Shown: positions 45,036 to 53,783, counted from the first letter of the stretch. The stretch is 64,000 nt of DNA from Halorubrum sp. 2020YC2 (GCF_018623055.1 NZ_CP076019.1:1860001-1924000); one strand, 5' to 3'. Numbers and translations are program-made. The notes: generated by a model not told the origin, from the letters alone.

Positions 45036-45419
45036 ATGGAGGCCGCCTACGTCTTCCGCGTCGCATTTCGACTTGACCCGCCGGACGCCGCCGTCGACCC
45101 CGACCGCTTCGAGACGACGATGGAACTTCCCGCGGCCGAGCCGGGGACCGACGGGTGGCTGTTCTTCCGCGACCGCCTGTGGCGCGGCGAGATCGGCGAC
45201 GAGCCGGCGTTCCGCCGACTGGCAGAGGCGCGGCTGGGTCTCGCGGACGCCGGGAGCGTCGAGGTCGTCGCCGCCGACTTCCGGGAACTGCGCACCGACG
45301 AGGCGCACCTCGACGCGCTGACGGAGTCGATCGCCGCGGATCTGGACCGCTTCAACGCCGACTCGGTGGACGAGGTCCTCCGCAAGTACCTCGGCTCGTC
45401 GGTCCACGTTCGAGAGTGA
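45036..45419 (+). CDS. LWR-salt protein (haloarchaeal family)
   Basis: This 127-residue acidic protein contains WLFFRDRLWRGEIGDEPAFR, the Leu-Trp-Arg motif that gives the haloarchaeal LWR-salt family its name. AAYVFRVAFRLDPPDAAVDP and DADSVDEVLRKYLGSS-like ends (NADSVDEVLRKYLGSSVHV) also fit. It is a small single-domain protein of unknown function. It is divergent from uppS. Confidence 0.83.
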   Translation: MEAAYVFRVAFRLDPPDAAVDPDRFETTMELPAAEPGTDGWLFFRDRLWRGEIGDEPAFRRLAEARLGLADAGSVEVVAADFRELRTDEAHLDALTESIAADLDRFNADSVDEVLRKYLGSSVHVRE

Positions 45420-45514
45420 CCCGGTAGGAGAGAGTCTCGGTCGTTCCGCCGCCGTACGTCGCGCCGGGGACCGCTTCACAACCCACTTATCCGGTGCCGA
45501 CGAAGCGTCACCGA

Positions 45515-46204
45515 ATGCGGATAGCCGACTACGACTTCCACCTGTTCGACCTCGACGGGACCCTCGTCGACGCCGAGTGGGAGTACACTCGGGGGGTGTT
45601 CGACCGCGTCGGCGCCCGACTGGGCCGCGAGTTCTCTGACCGGGAGGCGTACGTCCTCTGGAACGGGCTGGGCGGCCCGCGCGGGGAGACCCTCCGCGAC
45701 ATCGGCGTCGACCCCGACGCGTTCTGGCCGGCGTTCCACGCTGTGGAGGACCCGGTCGCCCGCGCGGAGGCGACGTTCCTCCACGACGACGCCGCGCGCC
45801 TGCTCGACCGCGTGAGCGAGGTCGGCGGACCGACCGGACTCGTCACCCACTGTCAGGAGTTCCTCGCGGAGCCGGTCCTCGACCGCGTCGACCTCGACGG
45901 CCGCTTCGACGCGGTCGTCTGCTGCACCGACGAGACGGGGTGGAAACCGGACCCCGACCCGATCGAGACCGCGATGGAGTCGCTCGGGGTCGACCCGGGC
46001 CGGCACCGCGGCTACTACGCCGGCGACGGCGAGAGCGACGTGGCGGCCGCCTGGAACGCCGGACTCGACGCGGTCCACGTCGAGCGCGTCGGCCACGACG
46101 ACCGCGGCCGGTGTATCCTCGGCGACCGGCGAGTCGACCGCCTCGACGAACTGGTCGACGGCGACGCGCGCGCCGGCGTCGGCGGCGCGGGAGACGCGTC
46201 GTGA
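45515..46204 (+). CDS. HAD-superfamily hydrolase
   Basis: This 229-residue protein has the nucleophile motif DYDFHLFDLDGTLVDAEWEY (DxDGT) at residues 5-24. GPTGLVTHCQEFLAEPVLDR has the motif II Thr/His position. GWKPDPDPIETAMESLGVDP supplies the motif III Lys, and GYYAGDGESDVAAAWNAGLD the motif IV acidic pair. The cap of about 75 residues follows motif I. This is the phosphoglycolate phosphatase-like subfamily; the substrate is unknown. The gene ends 34 bp before the PadR-like gene and may share its transcript. Confidence 0.88.
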   Translation: MRIADYDFHLFDLDGTLVDAEWEYTRGVFDRVGARLGREFSDREAYVLWNGLGGPRGETLRDIGVDPDAFWPAFHAVEDPVARAEATFLHDDAARLLDRVSEVGGPTGLVTHCQEFLAEPVLDRVDLDGRFDAVVCCTDETGWKPDPDPIETAMESLGVDPGRHRGYYAGDGESDVAAAWNAGLDAVHVERVGHDDRGRCILGDRRVDRLDELVDGDARAGVGGAGDAS

Positions 46205-46238
46205 GCGATTTATCCCTCCTCGGAGCGACTCGCTATCC

Positions 46239-46658
46239 ATGACGAAGTGGTTCCACAGCGGCCGGCGCCGCGACCTCTGCGCGCTGCTGTACGACCACGG
46301 CGAACTGCGCGCGCAGTCGGCCAAGAGCCGGCTCGAATCGCACTACGACGAGCGGATCGACCCCGGGTCCTTCTACGGCACCCTCACCGCGCTCGTCGAG
46401 GCCGGCTACCTCGACCGGCACACCGAGGGCATCGCGGACGTGTACGCGCTCACCGAGGCCGGCGAGACCGCGCTGCTCGACCACTACGCGTGGCTCGGAG
46501 ATAGGATCGAGGGCGGTGGCGGGGGAGCGGAATGCGGCGAGACCGAGGGAGGCGACGGAAGCGGGAGAGGCGGCGAGACCGAGGGAATCGACTGGGACGA
46601 GAGAGGCAGCAGGCCGGAACGCGGACCGAAGCGCGACAGTCCGGACCTCAAGGATTAA
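46239..46658 (+). CDS. PadR-like winged-helix regulator
   Basis: This 139-residue protein has one winged-helix: RDLCALLYDHGELRAQSAKS, DPGSFYGTLTALVEAGYLDR (recognition helix) and EGIADVYALTEAGETALLDH (wing). This is the PadR/haloarchaeal short form. The rest (about residues 90-139) is an acidic Gly/Glu/Arg tail without a dimerisation helix. It lies 25 bp upstream of nikR, and a GATTAACAA box for nikR overlaps its last codons. A role in metal control is only suggested by that neighbour. Confidence 0.75.
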   Translation: MTKWFHSGRRRDLCALLYDHGELRAQSAKSRLESHYDERIDPGSFYGTLTALVEAGYLDRHTEGIADVYALTEAGETALLDHYAWLGDRIEGGGGGAECGETEGGDGSGRGGETEGIDWDERGSRPERGPKRDSPDLKD

Positions 46659-46683
46659 CAACTTTGCCGGCGTGGATTAATAC

Positions 46684-47211
46684 ATGACAGTCGTCAGCGT
46701 GTCCATGCCGGAGGAGTTACTCGATCGGATCGACCACTTCGCGGACGAACACGGGTACACCGGCCGCAGCGAGGTCGTCCGCGAGGCCTCCCGGAACCTC
46801 CTCGGGGAGTTCGAGGACGCCAAGCTGGAGGACCGGGCGCTGATGGCCGTCGTGACGGTCCTGTTCAACTACGAGACGACGAGCGTCGAGGAGCGGATGA
46901 TGCGGCTGCGACACGAACAGGAGGGGATCGTCGCCTCCAACTTCCACAGCCACGTCGGGTCGCAGTACTGCATGGAGCTGTTCGTGCTGGAGGGCGAACT
47001 GGCCGAGATATCGACGTTCGTCGGGAAGGTCCGCGCGACGAAGGACACCCTCACGGTCGATTACAGCGTCACGCCCGTCGACGAGTTCGGCGCCGGCGCG
47101 CTGGGGGAGGCGCACGCGCACGCCGGTCACGGCGCAGAGCGATCCGAGGAGAGCGGCTCCGGGGACGGCCCGGAGGCGGCCGCGACGGACGAGGGCGCGG
47201 AGGGGAGCTGA
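46684..47211 (+). CDS. nikR: NikR-like nickel-responsive ribbon-helix-helix regulator
   Basis: This 175-residue protein has an N-terminal ribbon-helix-helix ([36 protein letters not shown]). The ACT-type ligand domain contains the four nickel ligands of NikR in the same spacing: His in RLRHEQEG, two His in ASNFHSHVG and Cys in QYCMEL. These correspond to His76, His87, His89 and Cys95 of the E. coli protein. The C-terminal tail is His-rich (EAHAHAGHG) and then acidic, which could add metal binding. NikR represses nickel uptake when nickel is high. Two GGATTAA motifs at 46651-46680 before the start might be promoter or operator elements. Confidence 0.9.
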   Translation: MTVVSVSMPEELLDRIDHFADEHGYTGRSEVVREASRNLLGEFEDAKLEDRALMAVVTVLFNYETTSVEERMMRLRHEQEGIVASNFHSHVGSQYCMELFVLEGELAEISTFVGKVRATKDTLTVDYSVTPVDEFGAGALGEAHAHAGHGAERSEESGSGDGPEAAATDEGAEGS

Positions 47212-47242
47212 CCGAGCCCGCGTCGGGCGCTCGGACCCGAAT

Positions 47243-49483
47243 TCAGGCGGTCTCGGGGCGGACGGATTCGAGCGCCGCGTCGAAGTCCTCGCCGGTGATC
47301 CCGACCTCGTCGGCGTGGTCGTTGGCCGCCTCGCCGTGCTCGTCCGCGACGCGCTCGATGGCGCGCATCGCGGCCGCCCGGGACAGCGCGGCGATCTCCG
47401 CGCCGGAGTACCCCTCCGTCTCGTCGGCGAGGCGCTCCAAGTCGACCTCGTCGACCAGCGGCTTCTCTCGCATGTGGACCTCCAGAATCTTGCGGCGCGC
47501 CTCGCGGTCCGGCTCGGGCACCTCGACGTGGGTCTCCAAGCGGCCGGGACGGAGCAGCGCCGGGTCGAGCGCGTTCCGCCGGTTGGTCGCCGCGAGGACG
47601 ACGAGGTTCGGGTTGTCGCTGGCGCGGTCTAGCTCCGTGAGCAGCTGCGAGACCACCCGCTCGCCCACGCCGGAGCCGTCGCCGCCGGCGGCGTCGCGGT
47701 CGGTCGCGACCGCGTCGATCTCGTCGAAGAAGATGATCGCGGGCGCCGCCTGCCGAGCGCGGTCGAACAGCTCCCGGACCGCTTTCTCGGACTCACCGAC
47801 GTACCGGTCGAGGAGTTCGGGACCGGCGACCTGAATGAAGTTCACGCCGCTCTCGCCCGCGATGCCGCGCGCGAGCAGCGTCTTCCCGGTCCCCGGCGGC
47901 CCGTGGAGGAGGACCCCGGTCGGGGGGTCGGCGCCGGCGGCGTCGAACAGCGGCCCGTACGACAGCGGCCACGTCACCGCGCGTTCGAGTTCCTCCTTCG
48001 CCTCGTCGAGGCCGCCGACGTCGGTGAAGTCGGTGGTCGGCTGCTCGGCCACGTACTCGCGCATCGCGCTCGGCTCGACGTTCGCGTGGGCGGCCTCGAA
48101 GTCCGCCTTGCCGACGGTCACGTCGTTCAGCGCCCGGGAGTCGGACTCGCGGGCGCGCCGGAGCGCGGTCATCGCCGCCTCCTGTGCCAGCCCTTCGATG
48201 TCGGCGCCGACGAACCCGTGGGTGCGGTTCGCGATGCGGTCTAAGTCCACGTCGTCCGCGAGCGGCATCCGGCGCGTGTGGACGTCGAGGATCTGCCGCC
48301 GGCCCGCCTCGCCGGGGACGCCGATCTCGATCTCGCGGTCGAAGCGGCCGCCGCGGCGGAGCGCCGGGTCGATGGTGTCGACGCGGTTGGTCGCGCCGAT
48401 GACGATCACGTCGCCGCGGGCGTCGAGCCCGTCCATCAGCGAGAGCAGCTGGCCGACGACGCGGTTCTCCACGTCGCCGCCGTCGTCGCGCTTGCCCGCG
48501 ATCGAGTCGATCTCGTCGAAGAAGACGATCGCCGGGGCGTCCTCGCTCGCGCGCTCGAACACCTCGCGCAGGCGCTCCTCGGACTCCCCTTTGTACTTCG
48601 ACATGATCTCCGGGCCGTCGACGGTGATGAACGTCGCGTCGACCTCGTTGGCGACGGCGCGGGCGATGAGCGTCTTCCCGGTCCCCGGCGGCCCGTGGAG
48701 GAGGACGCCCTTCGGCGGGTCGATGCCGAGCCGGGTGAACACCTCCGGCTCGGAGAGCGGGAGTTCGATCGTCTCCCGGACCAGCTCTAGCTCCTCGTCT
48801 AACCCGCCGATGTCCTCGTAGGTCGCGCCCGCGGTGCGCTCGGCGGGCGGAGCGTCGGCGGCCTTCGGCTCCGCGTCGGTCGCCGGCGGCGCGCCGTCGG
48901 ACCCGGTCGACTTCCCGACGTCATCGTCCGAGCGCCGGGGCGGCGCGTCGACGCGGTCGTTCGCGGTCCCCGCGTCGTCCTCGTACTCGACCGAGACGTC
49001 GGTCGAAGCGGCGATTCGGACGGTCCCCGCGGGCGCCGTCCGAGCGACGACGAACCGGAGGCCGCCCAGCCGCTCGACGTGGACGGCCTCGCCCTCCGTG
49101 ACGGGGCGGTCGCGCAGTTCGCGGGAGAGCGCGCGCTCGACCACCTCGCGGCTCACGTCCACCTCCGCGAGGCGGCCGGGCGCGGAAAGCGTCACGCGAT
49201 CGGCGTCGGAGACGTCGACCGGGGCGACCGTCACGGTGTCGCCCACCTTCACGCCGGCGTTCGCGCGGGTGTCGGCGTCGATGAGGACGGAGCCGTCGGC
49301 GGCGTCGGGACCGCCCGGCCACACCTTCGCGACGGCGGTGCGCTCGCCGCGCACCTCGACCGTGTCGCCGCTGAGGAGGGCGAGCCGCTTGCGGGCCGAC
49401 TCGGGGAGCCTGGCGATGCCCCGGCCCGCGTCCCGCTTCTCGGCGGCACGCACCGTGAGCCGGAGCCCTGCGGTGTCGTTCAT
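47243..49483 (-). CDS. cdc48: AAA+ ATPase, Cdc48/VCP family
   Basis: The protein has 746 residues. An N-terminal double-psi barrel (RLTVRAAEKRDAGRGIARLP, RANAGVKVGDTVTVAPVDVS) is followed by an acidic linker (about 185-235) and two AAA domains. Walker A motifs are in [20 protein letters not shown] and [20 protein letters not shown]. Walker B motifs are in APAIVFFDEIDSIAGKRDDG and APAIIFFDEIDAVATDR. Arginine-finger regions are RRGGRFDREIEIG and RPGRLETHVEVPE. It unfolds ubiquitin-like (SAMP) or other tagged proteins in archaea and may feed the proteasome. The start at 49483 gives MNDTAGLRLTVRA; the frame is open upstream into repeat copy E. Confidence 0.94.
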   Translation of the reverse strand: MNDTAGLRLTVRAAEKRDAGRGIARLPESARKRLALLSGDTVEVRGERTAVAKVWPGGPDAADGSVLIDADTRANAGVKVGDTVTVAPVDVSDADRVTLSAPGRLAEVDVSREVVERALSRELRDRPVTEGEAVHVERLGGLRFVVARTAPAGTVRIAASTDVSVEYEDDAGTANDRVDAPPRRSDDDVGKSTGSDGAPPATDAEPKAADAPPAERTAGATYEDIGGLDEELELVRETIELPLSEPEVFTRLGIDPPKGVLLHGPPGTGKTLIARAVANEVDATFITVDGPEIMSKYKGESEERLREVFERASEDAPAIVFFDEIDSIAGKRDDGGDVENRVVGQLLSLMDGLDARGDVIVIGATNRVDTIDPALRRGGRFDREIEIGVPGEAGRRQILDVHTRRMPLADDVDLDRIANRTHGFVGADIEGLAQEAAMTALRRARESDSRALNDVTVGKADFEAAHANVEPSAMREYVAEQPTTDFTDVGGLDEAKEELERAVTWPLSYGPLFDAAGADPPTGVLLHGPPGTGKTLLARGIAGESGVNFIQVAGPELLDRYVGESEKAVRELFDRARQAAPAIIFFDEIDAVATDRDAAGGDGSGVGERVVSQLLTELDRASDNPNLVVLAATNRRNALDPALLRPGRLETHVEVPEPDREARRKILEVHMREKPLVDEVDLERLADETEGYSGAEIAALSRAAAMRAIERVADEHGEAANDHADEVGITGEDFDAALESVRPETA

Positions 49484-49591
49484 ACCCGTTGTTCTCGCCG
49501 GCGGCTCTTTACGCTTGTCCGGCGCCGTCGTGAGCCGGTTCTCGACCGTGGAGGTCGGTCCAAAATGGCCGTGAGAGAAGGCGGCGACCGG

Positions 49592-50060
49592 TTTTAAAAG
49601 CGGTTGCGGTGGCGCGAGTCGCACGCGCGAGGTCGCCGGCGGCAAAGCCGCCGGCTGCCAGAGAATCTTCGATTCTCGCTGGACGCGGCGACCGGAGCGA
49701 AGCGAAGGGAGCCGCGAGGCTGGGGAGGCGTGAGGCTGCGGTGCTGTGCGGTGGGAGGCGGGACTCAAAGGGGCAGCCGGGAGGGCCGCGCAGACGACGT
49801 AAGCACCGCAGGGAGCGAACGGAGTGAGCGACCGAGGAGCGTGGTTCGAGAGAGCTTCGCCGTTTCGTCATCGCCGGAAATCTTTGATTTCCGGCTAGCA
49901 GTCAGAACGCTTCGCGTTCTGACGACATCACGAGACGCCTTCGGCGTCTCGAACGACAGCGAGCGTGCGCGGCCCTCCCGGCTGGGGCTTTGGAGGTGTT
50001 CGTCGCAGCGTCACCGATTGTTTATAAATAGTCGACGGCAACACCGGCCTCCACTTATAA
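49592..50060 (+). repeat. Repeat copy E: full-length modular structured repeat with extra hairpins (about 470 bp)
   Basis: TTTTAAAA (49592-49599) is followed by GCGGTGGCGCG and a different 5' module: GGTCGCC (49631-49637) pairs with GGCGACC (49687-49693) around two hairpins. Then come GGAGCGAAGCGAA, the core GAGGCTGGGGAGGCGTGAGG and GACTCAAAGGGG. The long stem is CAGCCGGGAGGGCCGCGCA (49774-49792) and TGCGCGGCCCTCCCGGCTG (49966-49984), perfect 19 bp. It encloses three hairpins, two linked by GACGACATCACGA as in copy A, one with a C(TTCG)G loop. The tail box CTGGGGCTTTGGAGG is at 49982 with TTTATAA at 50021 and a second CTTATAAA near 50054. It lies between cdc48 and endA. Confidence 0.85.
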
Positions 50061-50144
50061 ACGACTTCCTTCCCGATCAGAGACACCACTGTATCGCCAG
50101 TACCGACCGCAACCCCCTTCCCTCGGCCGCCCGGCCCCACGGGT

Positions 50145-51329
50145 ATGCAACCGACCGGCCACCTGCGGGGCGACGCGGTCCGCGTCGGCGGGGACGCCCG
50201 CCAGCGCTTCTACGACGCCCGGGGGTACGGGCGACCGCTCGACGGCAACGAGATCGCACTCTCGCGGGTCGAGGCCGCCCACCTGCTGTTCCGCGGCGAC
50301 CTCTCGGGGATCGAACTCGGCGGCGACGCCGACGAGATCGACGCCGACCCCGTCGGCTTCGAGCGCTTCTTCGTCGCGAGCGCGGCCGCGGCCGACCGCT
50401 TCGCGGTCCGCTTCCTCGTCTACTCCGACCTCCGCGACCGCGGCTTCTACCTCTCGCCCGCCCGCGAGCCGTGGCCGGGCGGGAGCGACGCGCCGAGCGA
50501 CGCGGTCGACTTCGTCGCCTACGAGCGCGGCGAGACGCCGGATACGGGCAACGTGAAGTACCCGATCCAGGTCGTCGGCGAGCGCGAGTCGGTGGCGGCG
50601 GCGGGGCTCGCGGGACGCACCCTCGCGGTCGTCGACGAGGAGTCCGACATCACCTACTTCGCGGCCGAGGGCGGCAGGATCGACGGCGCGACCGGCTACG
50701 AGCCGCCGGGGTCGCTCGCGGGCGTGCTCCTCGCGGACCGCGTCGTCGTCTGGGACGCCCCCGAGGGGCTCTACGAGCGCGGCTTCTACGGCCGCCCGCT
50801 CACGGGCCGGGCCGCCGACGTCGAGGGCGCGCTCCAGCTCTCGCTCGTCGAGGCCGCGTCGCTGGCCGCGGACGGCCGGCTCTCGCTGTCGGCGTCGGTG
50901 GGCGGCGGGAACGCGGACGACGACCGAGACGCGGGCGACGCGCCGGCCGGCGCGGCCGCCCGGATCGTCGCCCGCGGCCGCGACGTGGAGGGCGAGCGCT
51001 TCGACCGCCGACTCGCCGTCTACCGGCGCCTCCGCGCCGCCGACGCGGTGCCGAAGACCGGCTTCAAGTTCGGCGCCGACTTCCGGACGTACCTCGACGT
51101 GGAGACGGTCGACGACCTGCCGCACTCCGAGCACCTCGTGCGCGTGGTGGGACCGGACCACGAGTTCTCCCCGCGCGAACTCTCGCTCGACGTGCGCCTC
51201 GCGGGCGGCGTCCGCAAGGAGATGGCCTTCGCGCTGACCGCGGTCGGGGACGGGCACCCCGGCGCCGACGCCGACGCGTTCCTCGACGCCGACGTCGAGT
51301 GGCTCTCAGTCGACCGGCTGACGCCCTGA
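50145..51329 (+). CDS. endA: tRNA-intron endonuclease, fused two-repeat type
   Basis: The protein has 394 residues and cuts introns at bulge-helix-bulge sites. Two EndA units are fused. The first is degenerate (RQRFYDARGYGRPLDGNEIA, SRVEAAHLLFRGDL, then AVRFLVYSDLRDRGFYLSPA). The second is complete: GLYERGFYGRPLTGRAADVE, AVYRRLRAADAVPKTGFKFG, then ADFRTY (Tyr), SEHLVRVVG (His) and GGVRKEMAFALTAVG (Lys), the catalytic triad. This is the usual haloarchaeal homodimer type. It feeds RtcB, encoded at 32532. Repeat copy E lies directly upstream, with its last TATA-like box about 90 nt before the ATG. Confidence 0.94.
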   Translation: MQPTGHLRGDAVRVGGDARQRFYDARGYGRPLDGNEIALSRVEAAHLLFRGDLSGIELGGDADEIDADPVGFERFFVASAAAADRFAVRFLVYSDLRDRGFYLSPAREPWPGGSDAPSDAVDFVAYERGETPDTGNVKYPIQVVGERESVAAAGLAGRTLAVVDEESDITYFAAEGGRIDGATGYEPPGSLAGVLLADRVVVWDAPEGLYERGFYGRPLTGRAADVEGALQLSLVEAASLAADGRLSLSASVGGGNADDDRDAGDAPAGAAARIVARGRDVEGERFDRRLAVYRRLRAADAVPKTGFKFGADFRTYLDVETVDDLPHSEHLVRVVGPDHEFSPRELSLDVRLAGGVRKEMAFALTAVGDGHPGADADAFLDADVEWLSVDRLTP

Positions 51330-51385
51330 GTCCCCTATCGAAGACGAACAGAAGCCTTTTTTGACCGCTCGCCGTCGTCGCGTCC

Positions 51386-51988
51386 ATGCCGTTTCCCTCC
51401 ACCTCAGACGCCGAGTCGAGCGCGTACGACATCTCGACCGTCGACCTCAGCGACGACCGGTACGAGGTCAAACAGTCGCTGGTCCGGAACAAGTACGCAG
51501 TCCGCGACGGCGCCGGCGACGTGATCCTCCGCGGGAAACAGAAGCTGTTCAAGTTGAAAGAGGAGTTCCCGTTCGTCACCGGCGACGGCGAGGACGCCTT
51601 CTCCGTGAAGGCGGGCGGAATCATGGACATCGCGGGCAACTACGCCATCGTCGACGCCGGCACGGGCGAGGAGGTCGTCGTCTTGGACGAGGACTACTCG
51701 CTGCTCGTCGAGAACTGGACGGTCCGCGACCCCGACACCGGCGAGGCGCTGGCGACGATTCAGTCGAAGAACAAGCTGCTGTCGGGGCTGCGCCACCTCG
51801 TCGGTGCCGCGAACCTGATCCCGAACAAGTACGAGATATTCGACGCCGCCGGCGGCCACGTCGGGGACATCGAGGGGCAGTTCTCGATGCGCGACGCCTA
51901 CACGGTCACCGTCGACGACGCGAGCGACGTGCCGAAGGAAGCGGTGGTCGCGGCCGCGTGTATCCTCGACGCCTTAGAGAACCAGTAG
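51386..51988 (+). CDS. LURP-one/scramblase-like protein
   Basis: This 200-residue protein has the LURP-one-related beta-barrel: DDRYEVKQSLVRNKYAVRDG, VILRGKQKLFKLKEEFPFVT, FSVKAGGIMDIAGNYAIVDA and ATIQSKNKLLSGLRHLVGAA. The C-terminal hydrophobic helix AVVAAACILDALE is where Tubby/scramblase family members insert. The family is widespread; function in archaea is unknown. It follows endA by 57 bp and may share its transcript. Confidence 0.85.
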   Translation: MPFPSTSDAESSAYDISTVDLSDDRYEVKQSLVRNKYAVRDGAGDVILRGKQKLFKLKEEFPFVTGDGEDAFSVKAGGIMDIAGNYAIVDAGTGEEVVVLDEDYSLLVENWTVRDPDTGEALATIQSKNKLLSGLRHLVGAANLIPNKYEIFDAAGGHVGDIEGQFSMRDAYTVTVDDASDVPKEAVVAAACILDALENQ

Positions 51989-52064
51989 CGACGCGTGCGG
52001 CGGTCTAGCGGGATCGGTCTACCCCACAGGAGACAAAAACGCGTTGTAGTGAGAGATAACCGAG

Positions 52065-52238
52065 ATGGGAACAGGAGAACACGCACGCGAGATGGTCGTT
52101 AGCCTGTACCTCAGCGAAACCATCCGCTTCGACGCGCTCGCCGAATCTGTCGGTCGACAGGACGCGGAGGCCGTTCGCACCTCGAAAGAGCTACTCGACG
52201 ACGGCGAGTCGCTCGCTGACGAGTTGGCAGATTTATAA
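52065..52238 (+). CDS. Short UPF0175-like antitoxin fragment
   Basis: This 57-residue ORF (MGTGEHAREMVVSLYLSETI, RFDALAESVGRQDAEAVRTS, KELLDDGESLADELADL) resembles the C-terminal helical part of UPF0175-type small proteins, in which LY..G.I...A.LA.SVG precedes a short helix. Most haloarchaeal members have an N-terminal ribbon-helix-helix that is missing here, and no toxin gene is adjacent. The base composition is lower in GC than the neighbours. It is probably a remnant or a truncated antitoxin. It lies next to the IS605-type end at 52278. Confidence 0.45.
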   Translation: MGTGEHAREMVVSLYLSETIRFDALAESVGRQDAEAVRTSKELLDDGESLADELADL

Positions 52239-52277
52239 GCAATCGATTGTACGCGCTCGCTCCTACCGATAAGCAAG

Positions 52278-52310
52278 GAGGGAACCCACGGCTTCAGCCG
52301 TGGGTGGATG
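52278..52310 (+). mobile_element. Solo right end of an IS200/IS605 (IS1341-type) element
   Basis: GGGAACCCACGGC-TTCA-GCCGTGGGTGG forms a perfect 9 bp hairpin (arms 52284-52292 and 52297-52305). It matches the right-end hairpin that follows tnpB in many haloarchaeal IS605-family elements. No tnpB remains upstream, so only the end is left. It lies 6 nt past the serS stop on the other strand, and may also serve as a 3'-end hairpin for serS. Confidence 0.6.
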
Positions 52311-53681
52311 TTACTCCCCGCCCAGCTTCGACTCCCCGACCGCGTCGTGGCCCTCGATGACCTCCGTCCCGCCCATGTACGGGCGCAGCGCCTCGGGGAC
52401 GGTGACGGTGCCGTCGTCGTTCTGGTAGTACTCCAAGATGGCGACGACGATCCGCGGCACCGCCAGCCCCGAGCCGTTCAGGGTGTGGAGGTACTCCGCG
52501 GACTCGTGGTGCTCCTCGCGGTACCGAATCCCGGCGCGGCGCGCCTGAAAGTCCTCGAAGTTCGAGACGGAGGAGACCTCAAGCCAGCGGCCGCCCCGTT
52601 CGGGGCCCTCGTCCATGTCGTCGGCGGGCGCCCACACCTCGACGTCGTACTTCTTCGCCTGCGTGAACCCCAGATCGCCGGTGCACATCTCTAAGATGCG
52701 GTAGGGAAGTTCGAGCCGCCGGAGCACCTCCTCGGCCTCGTCGACCAGCCCCTCGAAGCGCTCGTCGCTCTCCTCGGGCCGGACGAAGTTCACCATCTCC
52801 ACCTTGTTGAACTGGTGGACGCGGACGATGCCGCGCGTCTCGGTGCCGTGCTCGCCCGCCTCCTGCCGGAAGTTCGGCGTGTACGCCTGATACTTCAGGG
52901 GGAGGTCCTCGCCCAGCAGGATCTCGTCGCGGTGGAGGTTCGTGACGGGCACCTCCGCGGTCGGGAGCAGCCAGAGGTCGTCGTCGTCGTAGTCGTCCTC
53001 GTTCGTCCCCTCGACGCGGTAGGCGTCCTCGGTGAACTTCGGGAGCTGCCCGGTGCCGCGCATCGACGCCGAGTTGACCGGTATCGGCGGGAACACGTCC
53101 TCGTACCCCTGCTCGCGGTGCACGTCGAGCATGAACTGTATCAGCGCGTGCTCCAGCCGCGCGCCGTCGCCCTTCGCGACGTAGAAGCCCCCGCCGGCGA
53201 CCTTCGCGCCGCGCTCGAAGTCGAGTATCTCGAGGTCCTCGCCCAAGTCGTAGTGCGGCTCCACGTCTCCGGGGAGGTCCCGGAGGCCGTCGAACCCCTC
53301 GCGGCGCACCTCGACGTTCTCGGACTCGTCTTCCCCGACCGGCACGGAGTCTTGGGGGATCTGCGGGAGTTCGAGCAGCGACTCCTCCAGTTCGGCCTCC
53401 AGCTCCTCGGCGCGCTCCTCGATCTCTTGAAGCTCCGATTTGAGCTCCCCCGAGCGCTCTATCGCTTCCTGTGCCGCCTCCTCTTCGCCGGCCTGCTTCA
53501 ACTCGCCGATCTTCGAGGAGACCTCGTTGCGCTCGTGGCGCAGGTCGTCGCCGCGCTGTTTCAGCTCCCGCCACTCCTCGTCGACGTCGAGTATCCGGTC
53601 GAGGTCGACGTCGACGCCCTTGTTTTCGAGCGCCTCGCGGACGACCTCGGGGTTCTCCCGGACGAACTGTCGAGACAGCAT
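52311..53681 (-). CDS. serS: Seryl-tRNA synthetase
   Basis: The protein has 456 residues and charges tRNA-Ser. The N-terminal coiled-coil arm is visible at about residues 30-100 ([20 protein letters not shown]). Class II motifs are present: motif 2 in [20 protein letters not shown] and motif 3 in [40 protein letters not shown] is the serine/tRNA-binding block. This is the common bacterial-type SerRS rather than the methanogen rare form. The N-terminus [20 protein letters not shown] is complete. Confidence 0.96.
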   Translation of the reverse strand: MLSRQFVRENPEVVREALENKGVDVDLDRILDVDEEWRELKQRGDDLRHERNEVSSKIGELKQAGEEEAAQEAIERSGELKSELQEIEERAEELEAELEESLLELPQIPQDSVPVGEDESENVEVRREGFDGLRDLPGDVEPHYDLGEDLEILDFERGAKVAGGGFYVAKGDGARLEHALIQFMLDVHREQGYEDVFPPIPVNSASMRGTGQLPKFTEDAYRVEGTNEDDYDDDDLWLLPTAEVPVTNLHRDEILLGEDLPLKYQAYTPNFRQEAGEHGTETRGIVRVHQFNKVEMVNFVRPEESDERFEGLVDEAEEVLRRLELPYRILEMCTGDLGFTQAKKYDVEVWAPADDMDEGPERGGRWLEVSSVSNFEDFQARRAGIRYREEHHESAEYLHTLNGSGLAVPRIVVAILEYYQNDDGTVTVPEALRPYMGGTEVIEGHDAVGESKLGGE

Positions 53682-53783
53682 TTGTCGGGAGTTCCGCGGG
53701 GCGACCCAAAACCGTATCGGAGCGTCGGCAACGGTTGACGCGGTAGCTCGGGCGACGGGCCACGACGCGTCGCGCGCGCCGCC

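Noticed and set aside
49592-50060. The repeat as a retron (msr/msd) RNA
   Set aside because: The nested stem and hairpins look similar in outline, but no reverse transcriptase gene is in the window and five copies in 64 kb is unlike retrons.
52278-52310. A complete IS605 element
   Set aside because: No tnpA or tnpB frame exists on either side; only the end hairpin is seen.
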